This document shows positions 50,230 through 58,222 of a stretch of DNA of 64,000 nucleotides, piece by piece. The stretch lies in the NCBI GenBank assembly GCA_023437715.1, contig JAEZFK010000071.1, forward strand, positions 1 to 64,000. The letters run 5' to 3'. The position numbers were made by a program, and so were the translations under genes. The stretch comes from Bacillota bacterium. GTDB taxonomy: Bacteria; Bacillota; Clostridia; Lachnospirales; Lachnospiraceae. The notes beneath the pieces were generated by a model. It saw only the letters and a list, made by a program, of their open reading frames with translations, made no database searches and was not told where the DNA came from. How positions within the stretch are numbered: the first letter of the stretch is position 1; each line of letters opens with the position of its first letter.

Positions 50230-51720
50230 CTAAAATTCAGCCAAATACCGGCCGATTGCCTGCCGCAGCGTTTTTTCCTGCTGCTCCTCCCAGAGGTTTT
50301 GTCTGATATCCTTTAATAAACTGCCATGGCTCCGTTCCAGATATCCGTAAAGACCTTCCGTAAACCTTCCGATATCACTTAAGGCCAGCTCCTTTAGCAT
50401 ATTAAAAACAGCTGCATACAGAATACAGACCTGCTTTTCAACCTCTACGGGATTATTTTGCTGCTGCTTGAGCACCTCCACAATTCTCTCTCCCTGGGCG
50501 AGGCGGTCTCTGGTATCCCCATCCAAATCGCTGCCGAACTGGGCAAAGCTCTGCAGCTCCCGGTACTGGCTGTAATTCAGCTTTAAGCTTCCTGCGATCT
50601 TCTTCATGGCCTTGATCTGGGCGTTTCCGCCCACACGGCTCACAGAGATTCCAGGGTTTACCGCAGGCATAATTCCCGAATGGAATAATTCATTTTCCAG
50701 ATATATCTGTCCGTCGGTAATGGAAATTACATTGGTGGGAATATAGGCCGAAACATCGCCTGCCTGGGTTTCCACGATGGGAAGCGCGGTTAAGGTTCCA
50801 CCGTCTGCCAGACAGGCGGAGCGCTCTAACAACCGGCTGTGGAGATAAAAAACGTCTCCCGGATAGGCTTCACGGCCCGGGGGCCTGCGGATTAATAAGG
50901 ACAAGGTGCGGTAAGCCACCGCATGCTTGCTTAAATCGTCATATACGATCAGCACGTCCTTTCCCTGCTTCATGAAATACTCGCCGATTGTACAGCCCGT
51001 ATAGGGGGCGATATACTGCAAAGGCGCGATCTCAGAGGCCGAGGCCGAAACAATGGTGGTATAGCTCATGGCCCCAAAACGGTTGAAAGTCTGGGCGAGC
51101 CGGGCGATGGTGCTCTGCTTCTGTCCGATTGCCACATAAATACAGAAAACCCCCTTGCCCCGCTGGTTTAAGATCGTATCAATGGCGATGGTTGTCTTAC
51201 CTGTCTGCCGGTCCCCGATGATCAGCTCTCTCTGCCCACGCCCGATTGGAATCATGCTGTCAATGGCAAGTATACCGGTCTGAAGGGGCGTATCAATGCT
51301 CTTGCGTTCAATAATGCCCGGAGCCTCCCGCTCGATCGGCCAGAATTCCTCCGCATCAATGCTTCCCTTGCCGTCAATGGGATCTCCCAATACATTTATT
51401 ACCCGCCCGATTAATTTATCTCCTACGGGAACGGAAACGAGCCTTCCGGTGCGCTCTACCAGATCCCCTTCCTTAATGCCGGTTCCGTCTCCTAAAAGTA
51501 CAATAGACACGGAGTTTTCTTCCAGATTTAAGGCCATTCCGTACTGGCCGTTGGGAAACCGGATGAGCTCATTGGTCATACAGCCGTCGAGCCCGCCCGC
51601 ATAGGCAACCCCATCCGCAAAATAGGTGACAACGCCTGTTTCCGCCTGGGAAATCCGTTTTTCATAATTCTTTATCTGTTCCTTGATTAAATTCGTAATC
51701 AGCGTGCTATCCAAAGTCAA
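50230..51720 (-). CDS. atpA: ATP synthase alpha subunit
   Basis: A 496-residue non-catalytic nucleotide-binding subunit of F1. The P-loop GDRQTGKT is at 169-176; VLIVYDDLSKHAVAYR and RPPGREAYPGDVFYLHSRLL are the family signatures, and the arginine finger falls in SVSRVGGNAQIKAM. Translation starts at a TTG (51720, overlapping the atpH stop) or at another TTG two codons later; GGGAG lies upstream of both and no ATG fits. A non-ATG start may lower the rate to match the 3:1 need of other subunits. Confidence 0.96.
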   Translation of the reverse strand: MTLDSTLITNLIKEQIKNYEKRISQAETGVVTYFADGVAYAGGLDGCMTNELIRFPNGQYGMALNLEENSVSIVLLGDGTGIKEGDLVERTGRLVSVPVGDKLIGRVINVLGDPIDGKGSIDAEEFWPIEREAPGIIERKSIDTPLQTGILAIDSMIPIGRGQRELIIGDRQTGKTTIAIDTILNQRGKGVFCIYVAIGQKQSTIARLAQTFNRFGAMSYTTIVSASASEIAPLQYIAPYTGCTIGEYFMKQGKDVLIVYDDLSKHAVAYRTLSLLIRRPPGREAYPGDVFYLHSRLLERSACLADGGTLTALPIVETQAGDVSAYIPTNVISITDGQIYLENELFHSGIMPAVNPGISVSRVGGNAQIKAMKKIAGSLKLNYSQYRELQSFAQFGSDLDGDTRDRLAQGERIVEVLKQQQNNPVEVEKQVCILYAAVFNMLKELALSDIGRFTEGLYGYLERSHGSLLKDIRQNLWEEQQEKTLRQAIGRYLAEF

Positions 51721-52277
51721 TTCACTCCCTTATCAAGTTCTATAGAAGGCGCTGCAGCAATCATTTCCTTAAAGCGCAGCAGATTTTTGCTGACACCGCC
51801 GTCAAATACCATATCTTCATATTCATACTTTAAGCCGCCAATCATTTTTTCATCAACAAACACCTGAAGAATTACGGTTTTTCCCGTTTTCTGCTCCAGC
51901 TTGTGCCTTAACAGTTCTTCTTCGCTTTCTGACATGGCTCTGGCAGAATAGGCCTTTACACGGAGTATTCCCTTTTCCTTTTCATATTCTTTCAAGAAGT
52001 TTGAAGCGAATGCCTCAAAGGAACACTGCGTCTTATTTTCATAAAGTATTTTCAGCGCATTTAAAACAAACGAATGAACAGAGGCGCCAAATACGGTGTC
52101 AAGAACACTCATCCGTTCCCGGACATTTAAAAACGGAGAGCGCAGGGTGGACAAAAATTCCGGATTTTCCGTAAAGCAGTCCCTGATGCCTGTAATTTCG
52201 TCATAGGCCCGGTCCAGCGCATGCTCTTCCTTTGCAGCTTCAAATAAGCCCCTGCCAATATACGCTTCCCTGCTCAT
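51717..52277 (-). CDS. atpH: ATP synthase delta subunit
   Basis: A 186-residue peripheral-stalk subunit (OSCP) that ties the b subunits to the top of F1. The N-terminal six-helix bundle contains FLSTLRSPFLNVRERMSVLD, and the C-terminal domain ends VFDGGVSKNLLRFKEMI near the conserved GSV/GGV region (IGGLKYEYEDMVFDGGV). Stop and start codons overlap with both neighbours (ATGA with atpF, TTGA with atpA), so the three are translationally coupled. Confidence 0.92.
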   Translation of the reverse strand: MSREAYIGRGLFEAAKEEHALDRAYDEITGIRDCFTENPEFLSTLRSPFLNVRERMSVLDTVFGASVHSFVLNALKILYENKTQCSFEAFASNFLKEYEKEKGILRVKAYSARAMSESEEELLRHKLEQKTGKTVILQVFVDEKMIGGLKYEYEDMVFDGGVSKNLLRFKEMIAAAPSIELDKGVN

Positions 52278-52771
52278 GATGTCTCACCGGCGCTTTCAAT
52301 CGTCTGCAAGATCAGACTGCGGTGATCGGATTCATGAATTTCCCGCTCCAGGATTTTAGCGGCCAGCTGGACTGCAATATCAGCCGTTTCCTTTTTCACT
52401 TCCTCGGCAGCCTTTGCCTTGCTCTGCTTTATTTCTTCCTTTGCCGACGCAAGCATATACTGGGTATCCTTTTGGGCCAGGGCAATCATGGCATCGCTTT
52501 TTTCCCTGGCGGCCGCATTGGCGTCCTGAATGATTTTTTCCGCATCGGTATTGGCTTTTTTCATCAGGGACTCATATTTTTCATAAAGCGCCCGGGCCTC
52601 AGACCTTTTGGCATCGGCTTCCTCATAGACCCGGGCTGTGCTGTCAATGCGCTTTTGCAGAATGGCCTGGACCCTGTGGAACAAAAACTTTTTCATGAAG
52701 AAAAACAAAATAATAACATTGGCGATCTGCGCAATCATTGTCCACGGAACTATAGAAATAAACTCCATCAT
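52274..52771 (-). CDS. atpF: ATP synthase b subunit
   Basis: A 165-residue subunit of the peripheral stalk. One N-terminal membrane helix (IVPWTMIAQIANVIILFFFM) is followed by a long charged coiled coil rich in Ala, Glu and Lys (for example SLMKKANTDAEKIIQDANAA). Translation begins at one of two adjacent ATG codons with AAGAGTGA upstream. Canonical place between atpE and atpH. Confidence 0.94.
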   Translation of the reverse strand: MMEFISIVPWTMIAQIANVIILFFFMKKFLFHRVQAILQKRIDSTARVYEEADAKRSEARALYEKYESLMKKANTDAEKIIQDANAAAREKSDAMIALAQKDTQYMLASAKEEIKQSKAKAAEEVKKETADIAVQLAAKILEREIHESDHRSLILQTIESAGETS

Positions 52772-52796
52772 AAAAAATCACTCTTTTCCGTAAATT

Positions 52797-53054
52797 TTAA
52801 AGCTTTCCAATAAAGGGGTTTGCAAACAGCAGAATCATGGCTACAATCAGACCGTAAATTCCTGTGGTCTCCGCAACCGCACATCCTAAAAGCATGGTGC
52901 TCGTCACATCGCCCTTTGCCTCCGGCTGGCGTCCGATGGCCTCACAGGCCTTACCTACCGCATATCCCTCACCAATACCAGGTCCAATTCCGGCAATCAT
53001 TGCCAGTCCCGCTCCAATTGCGGAGCACCCCATTACAATCGCTTGTTCCAACAT
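52797..53054 (-). CDS. atpE: ATP synthase c subunit with two-carboxylate ion site
   Basis: An 85-residue hairpin of two membrane helices that forms the rotor ring. Helix one has GIGPGIGEGYAVGKACEAI with Glu29; the polar loop has GRQPEAKGD; helix two has AVAETTGIYGL with Glu62 and Thr63. The position of Glu29 is Gln in the classic Na+ ring of Ilyobacter. Glu at both sites is the two-carboxylate pattern described for the Na+-driven ring of Fusobacterium nucleatum. So the ring is probably Na+-coupled, though the pattern alone does not exclude H+. GGAGG precedes the ATG. Confidence 0.96.
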   Translation of the reverse strand: MLEQAIVMGCSAIGAGLAMIAGIGPGIGEGYAVGKACEAIGRQPEAKGDVTSTMLLGCAVAETTGIYGLIVAMILLFANPFIGKL

Positions 53055-53082
53055 TTCATTTCCTCCTTAAATTTTGAATTTA

Positions 53083-53832
53083 TTAAATTTCCTCTGCCGC
53101 CGAGGCAATGTACATCATAGTCAGCATACAGAAAATAAATGCCTGCAGCAGGCTTGAAAACAAATCAAAGTAAATCGATAAGAATGCGGGAATTCCCACC
53201 TGAAAAATAGGAATCTTCCCCAGCACCTCCCCAAGGATGCCCGGAAGGCTGCCAAAAACCATATGGCTTAAGGATGCAAGCCCTCCGTAAACCAATGTCG
53301 AGATGACGGTTCCCGAGGCAATGTTTCCAAAATGACGGAATGCCATTGATATGGGGGTGGCAATCTCACTGATTAGGTTAAAGGGCGTCAATATAAAAAC
53401 AGGTTTAGTGAAGCCTACCACATAGCCCTTGATGCCGGTTGTTTTTATCTTTGTATAGGTTATCATAACAAAGACCATAACTGCCCAGCCTAAAACAGTG
53501 GACAAATCAGAGGTGGGCGGATAAGCGCCCAACATCCCCGACAGACTGGAAAAGGCGGATAATGAAAATAATGCCGCGACGAAAGGCGCAAAGCTTTCAT
53601 ATCTCTGTCCCATACTCCCTTTTACAAAGTCAGTAACCATAACCACAATATATTCCGCCAGGGCCTGTCTCTTTGTGACGGCCTTTTCCTTTAAGTCATG
53701 GGTCAGAAACAGACACAGGCCCATAATCAGAATCATAACAATCCATGTGTTTACAATTGTTTCCGTTATGGGGATTCCTCCCAGCACGGGAATTACGTAA
53801 TAAATCTTAGAACCTGCAATCTCAGGATTCAT
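53083..53832 (-). CDS. atpB: ATP synthase a subunit
   Basis: A 249-residue membrane stator with five or six helices. The essential Arg lies in SMAFRHFGNIASGTV; the C-terminal helix has FSSLLQAFIFCMLTMMYIASA. The start at 53832 is used because GGTGAG lies just upstream and because the frame from 53865 adds residues that overlap the AtpI gene further. It overlaps the AtpI stop by 11 bases. Confidence 0.94.
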   Translation of the reverse strand: MNPEIAGSKIYYVIPVLGGIPITETIVNTWIVMILIMGLCLFLTHDLKEKAVTKRQALAEYIVVMVTDFVKGSMGQRYESFAPFVAALFSLSAFSSLSGMLGAYPPTSDLSTVLGWAVMVFVMITYTKIKTTGIKGYVVGFTKPVFILTPFNLISEIATPISMAFRHFGNIASGTVISTLVYGGLASLSHMVFGSLPGILGEVLGKIPIFQVGIPAFLSIYFDLFSSLLQAFIFCMLTMMYIASAAEEI

Positions 53833-54226
53833 TCTCACCACCCCGCTTTCCGATATATCCGGCAAAATTCATAATCATAATCGTAATCCGGGGAAAGAAT
53901 AAGGATACGACTGCCGTGACTGAGTTTAACCAGGTAGCTCTCATGGCAATAAAAATATAAACTCCCAGCAAAAGTATTCTTATGGAATAGGAAAGCCGGA
54001 TCAGATATGCGCCCTTAGCGGAAGTGCTCTGCGCCGCCTTCTGAACGGTGATTCCAAGCAGGAGAAAGTTTATAATGGATATTGTTCCACCGACCAGGAA
54101 TCCTGAGAATACGGGCAGATGAAATCTGCCCAGCAGAACGAAGACTAAAAGCATGACCGCCCCTAATCCGCAGACCCCGCAGGTAATATGAAAAGTTTCT
54201 TTTTTTACAGCCGGCTGTAGTTTCAT
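53822..54226 (-). CDS. atpI: ATP synthase subunit I
   Basis: A 134-residue membrane protein with four helices of the AtpI type, which helps build the c ring in Na+ and H+ ATP synthases. Landmarks: LPVFSGFLVGGTISIINFLLL and the conserved basic IRLSYSIRILLLG. GGGGATT precedes the ATG. It follows atpZ by 2 bases and overlaps atpB. Confidence 0.85.
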   Translation of the reverse strand: MKLQPAVKKETFHITCGVCGLGAVMLLVFVLLGRFHLPVFSGFLVGGTISIINFLLLGITVQKAAQSTSAKGAYLIRLSYSIRILLLGVYIFIAMRATWLNSVTAVVSLFFPRITIMIMNFAGYIGKRGGENES

Positions 54227-54228
54227 TT

Positions 54229-54456
54229 TTAATCCCCGCCTTTTCTTTTAATCACATATTGATAAAACTTTACCGCGCTGGCTGCGGCTCCCCCCACTCC
54301 CAGCACAATTCCAATCAGCATAACCCAGCTTCCCAGCCCGAACCTTCTTGAAATCCAGCCTGATACCCAGACAGATAATACAATAGGAGCAGCGACCGAT
54401 AAGCCAAGCTGGGAAATCTGGGAGATTGCCTTCCCGAATTGAATAAAGGCTTTCAT
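54229..54456 (-). CDS. atpZ: AtpZ/AtpI-family protein
   Basis: A 75-residue membrane protein with two helices (LGLSVAAPIVLSVWVSGWI and GSWVMLIGIVLGVGGAAASA), the size and pattern of AtpZ (F0F1-ATPase putative subunit). AtpZ and AtpI have been linked to Mg2+/Ca2+ supply or ring assembly. The ATG at 54456 has GGAGGG 6 bases upstream. A much longer frame from 55152 exists but crosses the leader region and the divergent potassium transporter gene, so it is rejected. First gene of the operon. Confidence 0.86.
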   Translation of the reverse strand: MKAFIQFGKAISQISQLGLSVAAPIVLSVWVSGWISRRFGLGSWVMLIGIVLGVGGAAASAVKFYQYVIKRKGGD

Positions 54457-54517
54457 TCTTTTCCCTCCGCAACTACGTTCCCTGTTTATAGAATATACGA
54501 AAAAATTTTTTAAACAC

Positions 54518-54623
54518 AAAAAAAGGACAGAAAGCTGCTTAACAGCTTCCCACCCATAAAGCACAAATCTTGAAAGCAACAAACTACTATTGCCCCAACC
54601 GGATTTAACACAATGAATTTGTG
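54518..54623 (-). ncRNA. Structured leader ahead of the ATP synthase operon, possible Na+ riboswitch
   Basis: On the minus strand the RNA would start near 54622. CACAAAT (54623-54617) pairs with ATTTGTG (54568-54562) to close a domain that contains ATCCGGTTGGGGCAATAG and a GGCAA/TTGC hairpin. Next comes a 13-pair stem, 54543-54555 with 54525-54537 (AAGCTG/CAGCTT extended by G-C and G-U pairs), directly followed by seven T. That is an intrinsic terminator inside the leader, 60 bases before atpZ. The idea of a Na+-sensing (DUF1646/Na+-I type) riboswitch comes from context and a vague resemblance only. Confidence 0.5.
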
Positions 54624-54628
54624 GTTTA

Positions 54629-54657
54629 ATTTTACATGATGGGAATAAAAAAGTCAA
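54629..54657 (-). promoter_or_regulatory. Promoter of the ATP synthase leader and operon
   Basis: TTGACT (54657-54652) and TAAAAT (54634-54629) on the minus strand with exactly 17 bases between them. Confidence 0.78.
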
Positions 54658-54691
54658 GGCTCTATAGACGGTTAATAAACGATTAATTGCA

Positions 54692-54720
54692 TTGTATTCA
54701 ATAGTTTCCCATGTTATAAT
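54692..54720 (+). promoter_or_regulatory. Promoter of ktrB
   Basis: TTGTAT (54692-54697) and TATAAT (54715-54720) with a 17-base spacer. Transcription would begin near 54727, giving an untranslated leader of about 110 bases. Confidence 0.78.
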
Positions 54721-54765
54721 CAAACTGATTAAGATAAATAACATAATTATGCTGAGCATTATGTC

Positions 54766-54821
54766 TTCAGGGCCTGGCCTTCTGACCGTGAGAAAGGCCG
54801 CTGAACACATGGTGTTTTTTT
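54766..54821 (+). promoter_or_regulatory. Hairpin and T-run in the ktrB leader
   Basis: TTCAG (54766-54770) with CTGAA (54801-54805) and GGCCTT (54776-54781) with AAGGCC (54794-54799) make a two-part stem. CAC-ATG-GTG and seven T (54815-54821) follow, just before the ribosome site. This could be a weak terminator or an RNA control element. Confidence 0.45.
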
Positions 54822-54838
54822 GCACAGGAGGGAATTTT

Positions 54839-56263
54839 GTGGATACGCAGGAATCCAAAAGGAAACACAAGCTTTTATTAAGTAAAATGATATCGGCGAT
54901 GACGCCGGAACAAACGGTGATACTCAGTTTTTTTATCATCATCCTGATGGGAACCACGTTGTTAAGTCTTCCGGTTTCCCAGGCAGAATCGGCCGGACAT
55001 GTTCCGGTTCTGGACTGTCTGTTCACCGCTACTTCTGCGGTCTGCGTTACAGGTCTTGTTACCGTTACTACTGCCGCCACATGGACGGTCTTTGGAAAGC
55101 TGGTGATTTTGCTTCTTATCCAGATCGGAGGCCTGGGACTTGTGGCCATCATTGCTTACTTAGGCGTACACCTTGGGAAAAAGATCACGTTAAAAGAAAG
55201 GCTCACGATCCAAACGGCTTTTAATCATACCGATTTCCACGGTATGGTGCGAATGGTTTTGTTTGTTATAAGAGGAACGCTGATTTGCGAAGGAATTGGA
55301 GCGGTCATTCTTTTCTTCTCTTTTTTGAGAGAAAATCAGGGAGTGCCCACCTCCCTTTTCTATGCTGTTTTTCATTCTATTTCCGCTTTTTGCAACGCGG
55401 GATTTGATATTATCGGCGACCAGAGCCTGATTCCCTTTGCCTCCGATATTTTTGTAAACATTACAATTGCTCTTCTTATCATAATAGGAGGCATCGGCTT
55501 TTCTGTCTGGATTGATCTTGTACACAATATAAAAAACCAGCTTTCTCCCAGGACGAAACGAAGGTGGAAGTTTTCCCTGCACACTAAACTGGTGGTGACG
55601 GCCACGTGTCTGCTTTTGCTCTCCGGAACATTCTATTTTTTTATCGCAGAATATAAAAATCAGGAGCTGTGGGGAAATATGGGGTTTGGCGGGAAGCTGC
55701 TCAGGGCCTTTTTTCAATCCGTTACCCTCAGAACCGCAGGATATGCCACAATTAACCAGGCGGTACTCAGTGATACGTCCAAATTTGTCTCAGCCATTTT
55801 TATGATTATCGGCGGATCTCCCGGCGGCACGGCAGGCGGTATTAAAACGGTCACAATAGCGGTTGTTCTGTGCAGTGTGGTTTCTGTCATTAAGGGAAGA
55901 TATACAATTGATGTATTTAACAGGAATATTCCGTTGCAATTATTGCAGAAATCACTGACTATCATTACCATTATGATGGTACTCCTTTGTGCCGGAACGG
56001 CCTTTCTGTCGTTTACAGAGAAAGCAAGCGTTTATTCTCATTCAACCGTAGATCTCTTTTACGAGGTGGCATCGGCTCTTGGAACCGTTGGGCTTACCAC
56101 CGGCATTACGCCCTATCTCAGCCCATATGGAAAGATACTTCTCATTTTATGGATGTTTATCGGTCGTATCGGCCCTATTTCCCTCATGATTTCCCTGACA
56201 AAAAAAGGGGAAAGATCCGGCGATAATATACGGTACCCGAAGGAAGATATATTAATTGGATAA
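54839..56263 (+). CDS. ktrB: TrkH/KtrB-type potassium channel-transporter subunit
   Basis: A 474-residue membrane protein for potassium uptake, in relatives coupled to Na+. It has four M1-P-M2 repeats whose pore loops are visible: TSAVCVTGL, SAFCNAGFD, TLRTAGYATI and ALGTVGLTTG, each with the filter Gly. The start is a GTG at 54839 with GGAGGG 6 bases upstream; the ATG at 54692 lies within the promoter, so the longer frame is wrong. KtrA follows 14 bases on. Lack of a long periplasmic arm and the length favour KtrB over TrkH. Confidence 0.93.
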   Translation: MDTQESKRKHKLLLSKMISAMTPEQTVILSFFIIILMGTTLLSLPVSQAESAGHVPVLDCLFTATSAVCVTGLVTVTTAATWTVFGKLVILLLIQIGGLGLVAIIAYLGVHLGKKITLKERLTIQTAFNHTDFHGMVRMVLFVIRGTLICEGIGAVILFFSFLRENQGVPTSLFYAVFHSISAFCNAGFDIIGDQSLIPFASDIFVNITIALLIIIGGIGFSVWIDLVHNIKNQLSPRTKRRWKFSLHTKLVVTATCLLLLSGTFYFFIAEYKNQELWGNMGFGGKLLRAFFQSVTLRTAGYATINQAVLSDTSKFVSAIFMIIGGSPGGTAGGIKTVTIAVVLCSVVSVIKGRYTIDVFNRNIPLQLLQKSLTIITIMMVLLCAGTAFLSFTEKASVYSHSTVDLFYEVASALGTVGLTTGITPYLSPYGKILLILWMFIGRIGPISLMISLTKKGERSGDNIRYPKEDILIG

Positions 56264-56277
56264 AGGAGAGACCTCTC

Positions 56278-56922
56278 ATGAAGAAGATGAAATTTGACGA
56301 AACCGCTCAGTTTGCGGTTCTTGGATTAGGAAAATTCGGACGCAGCATTGCTTCTACTTTATATGAAAACGGAATGCAGGTTTTGTGCTGTGACATGAAT
56401 CCGGCGCTTGTCCAGGAAGCTACGGAATACTGTACCTGCGCCATAGAAGCAGATGTCACAGATCCTTCCACCCTGGCAAAAATGGGACTTGGAAATTTTG
56501 ACGCTGTTATTGTGGCCATCAGCGGGGACTTTGAAGCCGCAATAATCACCTGTATGATTGCAAAAGAAATGAATATTCCCTTTGTCATGGCAAAGGCAAA
56601 CGGCCTACGGCAAAAAAAGATTATGGAAAATATAGGAGTTGACCGGGTGGTTCTTCCTGAAATGGAAATGGGCGAGCGTATCGCATATCAGTTCATCACA
56701 AATGATCCCATGGAGTACATCCACCGTTCTGATGAATATGAAATCATAGAAATGCATCCGAAAAGCAGCTGGGTCGGAAAAACACTTCAGAAATTAGCCC
56801 TCAGGCAGTCAGAGGGAATCAATATTCTGGCAATTATCCGGGATGGCAAGGTTACGGCTGTTTTAAGCCCCCAAACAGAAATCATGGAAAATGATAATCT
56901 CATTGTGCTGAGGACCCTGTGA
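56278..56922 (+). CDS. ktrA: KtrA/TrkA-type gating ring protein (RCK)
   Basis: A 214-residue cytoplasmic protein that gates KtrB. The RCK_N Rossmann domain (about 10-130) has GLGKFG and the acidic residue in CCDMNP that binds nucleotide ribose; RCK_C (about 135-214) is where c-di-AMP binds in Bacillota KtrA proteins. The window also encodes CdaA, which makes c-di-AMP. GGAGAG precedes the ATG. It ends before a hairpin terminator. Confidence 0.93.
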   Translation: MKKMKFDETAQFAVLGLGKFGRSIASTLYENGMQVLCCDMNPALVQEATEYCTCAIEADVTDPSTLAKMGLGNFDAVIVAISGDFEAAIITCMIAKEMNIPFVMAKANGLRQKKIMENIGVDRVVLPEMEMGERIAYQFITNDPMEYIHRSDEYEIIEMHPKSSWVGKTLQKLALRQSEGINILAIIRDGKVTAVLSPQTEIMENDNLIVLRTL

Positions 56923-56944
56923 TATTGATAATTTAAACAATCTG

Positions 56945-56972
56945 AAGCGGGGCGCTGGAAGCCCCGCTTTCC
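56945..56972. terminator. Terminator between ktrA and the YIEGIA pair
   Basis: AAGCGGGGC (56945-56953) pairs perfectly with GCCCCGCTT (56961-56969) around a 7-base loop. A short T-run follows on the plus strand only. Confidence 0.65.
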
Positions 56973-56998
56973 TATAAACTCATTATACCGGTATTTTT

Positions 56999-57187
56999 CT
57001 ATTTGGTTATCAATATATAATCCCCGTTTTTTAACTGGACCACTTCGGTCCGAAGCGCAATGCTTAAGTCTCTGATGCATTGCTGTTTTTCCTTTTCATC
57101 CGTGATCAGCAGCGTCAAAGGATCGCCGGAGATTACCCTGTCTTTATTTTCTGTGATATATACCAAAATCTGCGGACTATTCTCCAT
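56999..57187 (-). CDS. Small YIEGIA partner (capping complex subunit)
   Basis: A 62-residue soluble protein, MENSPQILVYITENKDRV at the front and VVQLKNGDYILITK at the end. Small proteins of this size and place next to YIEGIA genes are known as capping complex subunits for YIEGIA. The ATG lies inside the end of the YIEGIA gene (11-base overlap) behind GGAGG, so both are translated together. The role is unknown beyond a link with endospore-forming Bacillota. Confidence 0.75.
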   Translation of the reverse strand: MENSPQILVYITENKDRVISGDPLTLLITDEKEKQQCIRDLSIALRTEVVQLKNGDYILITK

Positions 57188-58094
57188 CGAAATTGCCTCC
57201 TATATTTGCATCCATAATAGAATGGATTTTTCTGCTGTTTTCCAATACAGGTGTCTTTTTTATTACCCTTATGATTGACTGGGTGTCTTTAATTAACGGC
57301 ACAAAAGCGATAATCAGTTTGCCTTCCTTAAAGTTTCTCTTTGTAAAGCTGAAGCGTTTTACTCCAAAGGTCCTGGTGGCCTCAAACAGCATTGCCTGTC
57401 TTTGGCCGGGGTTTTCGATGGTTATTCTGAATTTTTCTTTTTTAGGGGTTACAACAATGGCAACTCCCTCCCTTAAAAACAGATCACGGCTTCTCTGGGT
57501 TCCCAGTATGCTGCTGACGAACATCCCGTCAACCAGCAGATCCGAATGGTCAAAGGTGATTTCACCCACACTCATATCGCAAATATCTCCGATTGTTTTT
57601 CCTTTGGTTAAGGAGCTTAAAAGATAGATGGTAAGAAAGCCGACTGCCAGTGATACAAAAATGTTGAAAACCAGATTTTCTGTGTCAAAAATCTCCAATA
57701 CTAAAACAACCAGAAAGGAAGTCAGGAGTGAAATGTAATTTCTGGACTCATAGGTTTTTGAAATGCCGTCAATATAGGCACTTCCTCTTTTTGTATACTC
57801 GGTTTCTTCCAGATCCTGGAGGCTTTCTCTTTCAGACTTCCGGACATCTCTGAAATCCTGAATTGCCAGGGTAATAAATGTGACGGCAGTGAATTCTTTA
57901 TATAGAAGGGATGGAATCGCCACCGCTCCCAGTGCAGAAGCGACAATTCCCATTACAACATTAAGGAAGTATCCCGTAGGGTAACTGGGATTCTGCCTTG
58001 TATCCACTTTTAATGTAATAAGACGGGCAATTGTTCCCATGGCGGTTCCGCAAAATATCATACTGAGATCATGGAATCCTAAATATTCAACCAT
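57177..58094 (-). CDS. YIEGIA family membrane protein
   Basis: A 305-residue protein with five or so N-terminal helices (to about 170) and a soluble C-terminal domain. The family name motif appears as SAYIDGISKTYESRNY near residue 105, here with Asp for Glu. The soluble part has FLREGVAIVVTPKKEKFRIT and RTFGVKRFSFTKRNFKEGKL. Function is unknown; the family occurs in spore-formers. It overlaps the small partner gene that follows. The ribosome site is weak. It is divergent from the hydroxylase operon. Confidence 0.85.
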   Translation of the reverse strand: MVEYLGFHDLSMIFCGTAMGTIARLITLKVDTRQNPSYPTGYFLNVVMGIVASALGAVAIPSLLYKEFTAVTFITLAIQDFRDVRKSERESLQDLEETEYTKRGSAYIDGISKTYESRNYISLLTSFLVVLVLEIFDTENLVFNIFVSLAVGFLTIYLLSSLTKGKTIGDICDMSVGEITFDHSDLLVDGMFVSSILGTQRSRDLFLREGVAIVVTPKKEKFRITIENPGQRQAMLFEATRTFGVKRFSFTKRNFKEGKLIIAFVPLIKDTQSIIRVIKKTPVLENSRKIHSIMDANIGGNFDGE

Positions 58095-58222
58095 AGTTTT
58101 TTTTGTTTCCTTTTCAATTTTAAGCCTAGTGTTTCCATATTCTAATAAAATATCCAGTAATTAGTATAGTTCCTGCCCTATCGTCCATAATACGACTAAA
58201 ACAAGGTTAAAGAGGAAATGAA

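Noticed and set aside
54692..54838. Upstream extension of ktrB from the ATG in 54691-54694
   Set aside because: It starts within the promoter; the GTG at 54839 follows a strong ribosome site and gives the family length.
54457..55152. Long N-terminal extension of atpZ to 307 codons
   Set aside because: It crosses the leader terminator, both promoters and the start of the divergent ktrB gene; the ATG at 54456 has a perfect ribosome site.
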